A stretch of 7,685 nucleotides of DNA from Pseudonocardiales bacterium. GTDB taxonomy: Bacteria; Actinomycetota; Actinomycetes; Mycobacteriales; Jatrophihabitantaceae. Shown piece by piece: positions 1 through 5,708 of the stretch (positions are counted from its first letter, which is position 1; every line of letters starts with the position of its first letter). The stretch covers positions 1 through 7,685 of the forward strand of contig JAVEEO010000245.1 of assembly GCA_030840415.1 (NCBI GenBank). Reading direction: 5' to 3'. The notes beneath the pieces are model-generated. The model did not search any database. It saw nothing but the letters and a program-made list of their open reading frames with translations, and was not told the origin of the DNA. A program made the translations under genes and the position numbers.

Positions 1-169
1 CCCTTTTGTTCCAGGGATGAAAATACCGTTCGTATCCTGTTGCGTTACCCGCTGAACGGGGTTTAACTTCTGTTCACCTTCCCTGAGCGCGTCTCGGAGA
101 ACGGGAACTTGTCGATAGGCCGGCACAGCAGTGTGCGTCTGTCGAAGAGATTGAAGCGGGGGGCTTCTC
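1..169. other. AT-richer leader upstream of the operon
   Basis: This stretch lies between the window edge and the first gene. Its first 66 bases are roughly half A/T, clearly less GC-rich than the genes that follow, which suits regulatory rather than coding DNA. All three plus-strand frames close by base 66 or have poor third-position GC. I see no tRNA, no strong hairpin-plus-T-run terminator and no CRISPR-like repeat. Small dyads are visible: ATAC/GTAT around 23-35 with a 5-base loop, and CCCG/CGGG around 48-60 with the loop CTGAA. Both stems are only 4 bp, so they are weak operator candidates at best. Confidence 0.6.
40..67 (+). promoter_or_regulatory. weak sigma70-like promoter candidate
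   Basis: TTGCGT at 40-45 and TTTAAC at 62-67 are separated by 16 bases and resemble -35 and -10 boxes (the TTG is kept in the first; four of six positions match TATAAT in the second). They sit in the AT-richer part of the leader, about 100 bases before the first start codon. The short CCCG/CGGG dyad falls in the spacer, where a repressor could act. The match is weak, and actinobacterial promoters are variable, so this is only a plausible site. Confidence 0.25.
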
Positions 170-2710
170 TTGACCAGAATTGTTGATCGCGCACGTCCGG
201 AAACGGCTGAGGGCGAGCTGGACCACCCAGTCGAATCACTGGCCGCGCCATCCGATCTGACGGTCCTGCCGCCTCATGCCGCAGCGTGGTTCACCATCGT
301 CGTGCCGACCAGGAACGAGGAAGGCTCGGTCCGGCCGCTGCTGTCGTCACTGGCGGACAGCCTCGACGGCATTCCGGCCGAGGTGCTGTTCGTCGATGAC
401 AGCGGCGACAGCACACCCGAGGTGATCCGCCAGGCGGCCCGCGAATTCGGGCTGGCGGTGCGGCTGCTGCACCGGCCGGCCGGCGCGCGTGCCGGTGGGC
501 TCGGTGGCGCGGTGGTGGCAGGTCTCAAGCACGCCCGCGGCAGCTGGGCGGTCGTGATGGACGGTGACCTGCAGCATCCGCCGCAGCTGGCCTCGAAGCT
601 GGTCCAGATCGGCCAGTCCCGCCACCTGGACCTGGTGGCCGGCAGCCGTTACACCGGAGCCGGTGCGTCCGACGGACTGGCCGGCGGTTACCGGCGTGCG
701 GTGTCGGGCCTGGCCACCCGGTTCACCAAGGCGGTGTTTCCCCGGCGGCTGGCGCGGTTGTCGGACCCGATGTCGGGCTTCTTCGCGGTGCGGCTGGCCG
801 CGCTGGACCTGGACCGGTTGGACCCCATCGGCTTCAAGATCCTGCTCGAGCTGATGAACCGCCAGCCCCGCCTGCAGGTCGCCGAGGTCCCGTTCGTGTT
901 CGGCACGAGGATCGCCGGGGAGAGCAAGGCCACGGTGCGGGAGGGTCTGCGCTTCCTGCGGCACATCCTGCGCTTGCGATTGCTGGTGCTGCGCAACCAG
1001 GTACGGCGCTCGTCCACCACCAACGGTGCCGGCAGGTTCGCCCGGCTGGCGGCCTTCGGCGCGGTCGGCGCGAGCGGCGTCTTCGTCAACACCGCCGCCC
1101 TGTGGGCGTTGTCCGAGCACGTGGTGCACCCGCATTACCTGATCGCCGCGGTGCTGGCGACCGAGGTGTCGACCAGCTGGAACTTCGTGCTGACCGAGAG
1201 GTTCGTCTTCCGCGGGCCGAAGCCCGGGACCCGGCTGGGCCGGGGGGTCCGGTTCTTCCTGCTCAACCACCTCGCGCTGCTGCCCCGGTTGCCGTTGCTG
1301 GCCCTGCTGGTCGGGGTGTTGTCGGCGAACCTGCTGGTGGCCAATGTGCTGACCCTGGGTCTGCTGTTCCTGGTGCGGTTCCTGGTCGCGGACTCGGCGA
1401 TCTACGCCAAGCCCGACGAGCAGGTCGTCGACAAGCAGCCGATGCGCATCACCATCGACCTGACCGGCATGCAGCGGCAGGCCCGGGGCGGCGGTCCCGA
1501 GATCCGATCGGGTCACCAGCCCGCGCACCGGCCGGTCAGCGCGACCAGCCGGTACCTGCCCTACCGCTACGCCATCGACGGCGTGCTGACCGTCGGATCC
1601 CAGGTACCGCTGAAGGAACTGGAGTACTTCCGGGCCCAGTGGCTGGGCAACGACGTGGACCTCAGCATCCGGATCGGCGAGGTGTGCCGCGGTCCGCGGA
1701 CCCGGGCCCTGATGACCCAGCACGTATACCCGGCCGGCGTCAGCTACTCCGAGCACTTCGGCCGGCTCGGAGCCAACTTCCGGGTCGAGATCGGCGACAA
1801 GATCGAGGTCACCTGCTCGCCGGCGCTGGCCCGCTCGCCACACGTCCTCTACACCAACGTCATCGAGGCTTTGCTGCGCTTCATCGCGGTGTCGCGTGGG
1901 GTGATCCTGCTGCACTCGGCCTGCCTGGAACTCGACGGCCGCGGCCTGCTGCTGTCGGCCCGCACCGACACCGGCAAGACCGGCAGCGTGCTCAAGCTGC
2001 TGCGCGAGCATGGTGCCCGGTTCCTGTCCGACGACATGACGATCCTGCACCCGGACGGGCAGGCGACCTGCTTCCCGAAGCCGCTGACGATCAGCCACCA
2101 CACCCTGCGGGCGGTGCAGACCGGTGACCTGACACCGGCCGAATGGCGGCGGCTGAAGCTGCAGAGCAGGCTGCACTCCAAGGAGGGGCGCAACTTCGGC
2201 CTGGTCCTGGCCGGCCTCAACATCCCGATCATGGGCATCAACTCGCTCACCCAGCGGATCGTGCCGCCGCCGAAGTACAACGTGGACCGGCTGGTGGACT
2301 GCCGCGTGGTGCGCCACACGCAGGTCGAGAACCTGTTCGTCATCGAACGCGGCGAGCCGGCGCTGGCAGACGTCGCGTTCGACGAGGCGATCGAGACCCT
2401 GGTGGCCAACACCGACGACGCCTACGGCTTCCCGCCGTTCCGACAGATGGCGCCCTCGATCGTGATCGGCGACGACGACTACGCCGAACTGCGCCGCAAG
2501 GAGCGCGCGATCCTGGAGCGGGCGATGAGCAACATCCGGGTCCGCCGGTTGGCCTCGAACACCTTCTCCTGGGCCGAGGACATCGCGGGGCTGCTGCGCA
2601 GCGGCGAGGGTGAGCGCAAGCAGGACACGGCGGGCGCCGCGACGATCGCCGGCCGCCCGGCCGCCGAGCCGCCGATCACCGGGCCGGCCGTCCTTCCGGC
2701 CCCGGCATGA
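170..2710 (+). CDS. GT2 polyprenyl-phosphate glycosyltransferase - GtrA - HprK-like kinase fusion
   Basis: An 846-residue protein with three parts. Residues 41-275 are a GT2 domain of the dolichol/polyprenyl-phosphate mannose synthase type: FTIVVPTRNEE at the start, VDDSGDS at 75-81, the nucleotide-binding DGD at 131-133 followed by LQHPP, and SDPMSGFF at 198-205. It should load a hexose from a nucleotide sugar onto polyprenyl phosphate at the inner membrane face. Residues 290-414 are a GtrA domain with about four membrane segments, a family linked to moving lipid-linked sugars across the membrane. Residues 425-800 resemble HprK/PEPCK-fold kinases: a beta-rich lead-in, LHSA before the nucleotide site, Walker A from A597 to T604 (K603) and SDD at 620-622. 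The substrate is unknown. The tail after about 810 is low complexity. The TTG start is the only good one: an in-frame stop lies at 152-154, no in-frame ATG precedes the GT2 domain, and a G-rich patch (158-163) sits 6 bases upstream. It overlaps the next gene by ATGA. Confidence 0.9.
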   Translation: MTRIVDRARPETAEGELDHPVESLAAPSDLTVLPPHAAAWFTIVVPTRNEEGSVRPLLSSLADSLDGIPAEVLFVDDSGDSTPEVIRQAAREFGLAVRLLHRPAGARAGGLGGAVVAGLKHARGSWAVVMDGDLQHPPQLASKLVQIGQSRHLDLVAGSRYTGAGASDGLAGGYRRAVSGLATRFTKAVFPRRLARLSDPMSGFFAVRLAALDLDRLDPIGFKILLELMNRQPRLQVAEVPFVFGTRIAGESKATVREGLRFLRHILRLRLLVLRNQVRRSSTTNGAGRFARLAAFGAVGASGVFVNTAALWALSEHVVHPHYLIAAVLATEVSTSWNFVLTERFVFRGPKPGTRLGRGVRFFLLNHLALLPRLPLLALLVGVLSANLLVANVLTLGLLFLVRFLVADSAIYAKPDEQVVDKQPMRITIDLTGMQRQARGGGPEIRSGHQPAHRPVSATSRYLPYRYAIDGVLTVGSQVPLKELEYFRAQWLGNDVDLSIRIGEVCRGPRTRALMTQHVYPAGVSYSEHFGRLGANFRVEIGDKIEVTCSPALARSPHVLYTNVIEALLRFIAVSRGVILLHSACLELDGRGLLLSARTDTGKTGSVLKLLREHGARFLSDDMTILHPDGQATCFPKPLTISHHTLRAVQTGDLTPAEWRRLKLQSRLHSKEGRNFGLVLAGLNIPIMGINSLTQRIVPPPKYNVDRLVDCRVVRHTQVENLFVIERGEPALADVAFDEAIETLVANTDDAYGFPPFRQMAPSIVIGDDDYAELRRKERAILERAMSNIRVRRLASNTFSWAEDIAGLLRSGEGERKQDTAGAATIAGRPAAEPPITGPAVLPAPA

Positions 2711-4329
2711 CCAGCGACACCACGCCGGCTTTCCTGTCGTCGGTACTGGCGCCGGCCCGGCAGGACCTGGCCGCCCGGCGCGAGGTGCGTCCTGGCGTTC
2801 GGAGCTGGCACCGGTGGCTGCCTGGCCCGCGGCTGGCCGCCGTGGTGCCGTTGGCGCTGGTGCTTGCCCTGGCGGCCTTCCTGCGGTTCTGGCAGCTGGA
2901 CCGGGTCGGCTTCAACAGCGACGAAGCGGTCTACAGCGGCACCGCTGCCTCGCTGGCCGGCAACGACGTGCTCAGCACGATGTTCCCGGTGTTTCGTGCC
3001 CATCCGCTGTTCCTGCAGATCCTGCTCTCGCTCGGCATGCACGGCGGGGTCAGCGACTGGTCCGCCCGGGCGGTCACCGCGCTGATCGGGGTGGCGGCGG
3101 TCCTGGCGACCTATGCCCTGGGCCGGCGCCTCTACGACCACCGGGTGGGGCTGCTGGCGGCCCTGATCCTGGCGGTGATGCCCTATCACGTGGTGGTCAG
3201 CCGGCAGGTGCTGCTGGACGGGCTGATGACGCTGTGCGCCACGCTGGTGCTGTACTGCGTCGCGCGCTACGTCGAGTCCGCGGCACTGCCCTGGATGCTG
3301 GCCAGCTGCGCTCTGATGGGCGCGACGGTGCTGTCCAAGGAGACCTCCATCGTGCTGGTGGGCGGCCTGTACGCCTTCTTCGCCCTGACCCCGTCCGTCC
3401 GGCTCCGGTTGCGGCACGTCGGCGCGGGGTTGCTGGTGATGATCGCGGTGATCGCGGCGTTCCCGCTGGCGCTGGCACTGTCGGGCCGCTCCGGCGCCGG
3501 CCAGCACTACCTGCTCTGGCAGCTGTTCCGCCGCGCCAACCATCCGACGTACTTCTACGCCGAGGTGTTGCCGCCGGTGATCGGCTGGCTGGTGCTGCTG
3601 CTGGCCGCGGCCGGCCTGGTGTTGTTGCGGGGGCACAACACCTGGCGCGAGCGGCTGCTGCTGACCTGGCTGGTGGTTCCGGTGGTGTTCTTCACGCTGT
3701 GGCCGGTCAAGGGATTCCAGTACCTGCTGCCGGCCACGCCGGTGATCGCCGTGCTGGCAGCCCGAACCCTCGCCCGGGTGGGCATTCTGGCGCCGCTACG
3801 GCAACGCGGCCGGGCGCTGGGCACCGGCGTGACCTACGCGGTCGCGCTGGTGGTGGTGCTCAGCCTGCTGGTTCCCACCTGGGCGAGGATCCAGCCGTCC
3901 ACCAGCCGTACCTACCTGGCCGGCACCGGGGGCCTGCCCGGCGGCCGCGAGGCCGGTCGCTGGCTGCAGCACAACGTCCCGGCCACCGCCCAGTTGCTGG
4001 CGATCGGGCCGTCGATGGCCAACGTGCTGGAGTTCTACGGGCAGCGGCGCGTCTATGCCCTGTCGGTGAGCCCGGACCCGGCCAACCGCAACCCGTCATA
4101 CGTACCGGTGCCCAACCCGGACCTGGCCATGCGCCAGGCCCGGTTCCAGTACCTGGTCTGGGATTCCTACACCGCCGCGCGCTCGCCTTCCTTCGGCTCG
4201 AAGCTGACCGCTCTGGTGGCCAAGTACCACGGCGTGGCGGTGTTCACCTCCACGATCACGGTCGGGGCGAAATCCGGCCAGCCGGTCGAGGCGCCGGTGG
4301 TCGTCATCTACCGGGTGCGCCCGTCATGA
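2707..4329 (+). CDS. GT39/ArnT-like membrane glycosyltransferase (GT-C fold)
   Basis: A 540-residue polytopic protein with about 11-12 hydrophobic segments between residues 43 and 392, then a soluble C-terminal part (393-540) that should face outside. It is a GT-C enzyme of the PMT/ArnT-like group, which uses polyprenyl-phosphate sugars as donors on the outer face of the membrane. Supporting marks are the acidic pair in the first outer loop (SDEAVY, D72-E73), HPLF in the second membrane-edge region, SRQVLLDG with R166 and D171, SKET at 210-213, and VKGFQYLLP near K335. The preceding gene encodes a synthase for exactly this type of donor, so the two probably work in series. The acceptor cannot be told: protein Ser/Thr, a lipid or a glycan are all possible. 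The ATG sits inside the previous stop (ATGA) with no Shine-Dalgarno sequence visible, so translation probably depends on reinitiation. The soluble tail is discussed separately. Confidence 0.88.
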   Translation: MTSDTTPAFLSSVLAPARQDLAARREVRPGVRSWHRWLPGPRLAAVVPLALVLALAAFLRFWQLDRVGFNSDEAVYSGTAASLAGNDVLSTMFPVFRAHPLFLQILLSLGMHGGVSDWSARAVTALIGVAAVLATYALGRRLYDHRVGLLAALILAVMPYHVVVSRQVLLDGLMTLCATLVLYCVARYVESAALPWMLASCALMGATVLSKETSIVLVGGLYAFFALTPSVRLRLRHVGAGLLVMIAVIAAFPLALALSGRSGAGQHYLLWQLFRRANHPTYFYAEVLPPVIGWLVLLLAAAGLVLLRGHNTWRERLLLTWLVVPVVFFTLWPVKGFQYLLPATPVIAVLAARTLARVGILAPLRQRGRALGTGVTYAVALVVVLSLLVPTWARIQPSTSRTYLAGTGGLPGGREAGRWLQHNVPATAQLLAIGPSMANVLEFYGQRRVYALSVSPDPANRNPSYVPVPNPDLAMRQARFQYLVWDSYTAARSPSFGSKLTALVAKYHGVAVFTSTITVGAKSGQPVEAPVVVIYRVRPS

Positions 4330-5708
4330 TCAGGAAACTGCTGGCAGTCGCGCTGGGGCTGCTGGTCGCCGGATGGCCCGCCATGCCGCCGGCGAGTGCC
4401 GCACCGCCGCGGCCGACGACTCCGATCGAGCATTTCGTCTACATGTTGCAGGGGGACCGGTCCTTCGACAACTACTTCGGGACCTATCCCGGCGCCGACG
4501 GCATTCCGGCCGGCACCTGCCAGAAGCGAGTCGTCACCGGGTCGGAGTGCGTCAAGCCGTTCGCGCTGCACGGCCGCAACGTCCCCGCGCTGGGAGCCGG
4601 CACGGTGGAGCTGGACAACCAGTACGACGAGGGCCGGATGGACGGCTTCGTCGCGGCCTACCAGAACCAGGGCCGCGACGGCAGCACCGTGATGGGCTAC
4701 TACGACCAACGCGACCTGCCGACCTACTGGGGACTGGCCAATCGGTACGTGCTGTTCGACCGCTTCTTCTCCTCCACCCGCTCCGGGGAGCGGGTCAACC
4801 GATCCTTCTGGGTGTCGGGCAGCGCGCCACCGACCGGCAGTCCGGCCGCGGTCGCGGCGGACTATGCCCGGCACCTGACGATCTTCGACCGGTTGCAGGC
4901 CGCCGGCGTCGACTGGAAGTTCTACGTGCAGGGCTATGACCCCAAGCAGAACTACCGGACCGCTTCCCGGACGACACCCACCACCCAACCGGTGCGGGTG
5001 CCGTTGCTGAACTACCCGCGCTTCCTGGACGATCCGGTGCTGCGCTCGCACATCGTGGACCTGGCTCAGTACTACCGCGACCTCGACAGCGGCCAATTAC
5101 CGGCGGTGTCCTACATCGCCAGCAACGGTCCCAGCGAGCGGTCGGCACGCTCGATCGACAGCGGTCAGCAGCTGGTCACCAACCTGGTCGGCTCGCTGAT
5201 GGTCAGCAGCGCCTGGAAATCCTCGGCCTTCCTGCTCTCCTATGACGGTTCGGGCGGCTGGTTCGACCATGTCAAGCCACCCCAGGTCGACAAGCAGGGC
5301 TACGGCATGCGGGTTCCGGCGCTGCTGGTCAGCCCGTATGCCCGGCCGGGCCAGGTCAACTCCGACGTCCTGGACTACACCAGCGCGCTGGCCTTCATCG
5401 AGAAGAACTGGAAGCTGGCGCCGCTGGCCGCGCGCGACGCCAAGGCCACCTCGATCGCCGGGGCCTTCGACTTCGGCGCCGATCCCCGCCCGGCCGACAT
5501 CCGGTTCACCGAGCCGGCAGTTACCCGGGCTCCGGCCGCGTCGTTGTCGACGGTGTTCTGGTGCTACGGGCTGGTGCTGTGCCTGGTGGCCGGGCTGGTC
5601 GGTTACGCCGCCATCCGGAGCAGGCGCCGGCCCGGCAGGGTGCCGCCCGGGCAGCCGCCGGCGGCCGGTTCGAGTCCGCGTTCGGTAGCAGTGAGGGCCA
5701 AGATATGA
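4326..5708 (+). CDS. membrane-anchored phosphoesterase-family protein, active site degenerate
   Basis: A 460-residue protein of the phosphoesterase family that includes acid phosphatase AcpA and phospholipases C. Residues 1-27 form a signal peptide (MIRKLL, hydrophobic core, ASA-A cleavage site). Residues 410-430 are a single membrane segment followed by RSRRR, so the body (about 28-408) should be displayed outside. Family landmarks are clear: RSFDNYFGTYPGADGIP from residue 45, GYYDQRDLP, RYVLFDRFF, SYIASNGPSE, GGWFDHVKPPQVD from 310, and VPALLVSPYARPG. Several expected catalytic positions differ, however: QEN is QGD (42-44), the nucleophile region has Glu at 155 where Ser/Thr is usual, SEH is SER (270-272), and DD/DE is DG (307-308). 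It may therefore bind rather than cleave phosphoesters. The start is the ATG overlapping the upstream stop; the longer open frame back to 2610 is a shadow of gene 2. One rare TTA codon lies at 5097-5099. No Shine-Dalgarno sequence is visible. Confidence 0.88.
   Translation: MIRKLLAVALGLLVAGWPAMPPASAAPPRPTTPIEHFVYMLQGDRSFDNYFGTYPGADGIPAGTCQKRVVTGSECVKPFALHGRNVPALGAGTVELDNQYDEGRMDGFVAAYQNQGRDGSTVMGYYDQRDLPTYWGLANRYVLFDRFFSSTRSGERVNRSFWVSGSAPPTGSPAAVAADYARHLTIFDRLQAAGVDWKFYVQGYDPKQNYRTASRTTPTTQPVRVPLLNYPRFLDDPVLRSHIVDLAQYYRDLDSGQLPAVSYIASNGPSERSARSIDSGQQLVTNLVGSLMVSSAWKSSAFLLSYDGSGGWFDHVKPPQVDKQGYGMRVPALLVSPYARPGQVNSDVLDYTSALAFIEKNWKLAPLAARDAKATSIAGAFDFGADPRPADIRFTEPAVTRAPAASLSTVFWCYGLVLCLVAGLVGYAAIRSRRRPGRVPPGQPPAAGSSPRSVAVRAKI
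5693..5697 (+). promoter_or_regulatory. ribosome binding site for the surface-protein gene
   Basis: GAGGG lies 7 bases before the ATG at 5705. This supports that ATG over the alternative upstream starts in the same open frame (which reaches back to 5561 inside the previous gene), and it puts the start directly before a signal-peptide-like sequence. It is the best Shine-Dalgarno match among the four coupled junctions. Confidence 0.6.

Noticed and set aside
1..66. Possible C-terminal end of an upstream gene (frame 1 open to a TAA at 64-66)
   Set aside because: Only 21 codons are visible, third positions are far less GC-rich than in the real genes, and the stretch is AT-richer, so regulatory DNA is more likely. 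An upstream gene cannot be fully excluded without flanking sequence.
103..140. ECF-sigma-like promoter (GGGAAC at 103-108 with CGTCT at 136-140)
   Set aside because: The two elements are about 27 bases apart, whereas 16-18 is usual for this promoter class, and no suitable -10 lies at the right distance.
347..2317. A 656-codon open frame on the minus strand opposite gene 1
   Set aside because: It is rich in Gln, Arg, His, Gly and Pro with no recognisable domain, and lies opposite a gene with clear GT2, GtrA and kinase motifs. It is the usual antisense by-product of high third-position GC.
1442..2710. Separate kinase gene starting at the internal ATG at 1442
   Set aside because: There is no stop codon between the GtrA part and this ATG, and no Shine-Dalgarno sequence just before it. 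The simpler reading is one fused protein, although internal initiation remains possible.
2610..4325. Long 5' extension of the phosphoesterase-like frame, starting inside gene 1
   Set aside because: The translated extension is low-complexity Gly/Ala/Arg/Pro and overlaps the well-supported GT39-like gene in another frame. The signal peptide begins exactly at the ATG at 4326.
5561..5704. Upstream extension of the surface-protein gene
   Set aside because: It overlaps the membrane anchor of gene 3, has no family content, and would bury the signal peptide. GAGGG plus the ATG at 5705 gives a better start.
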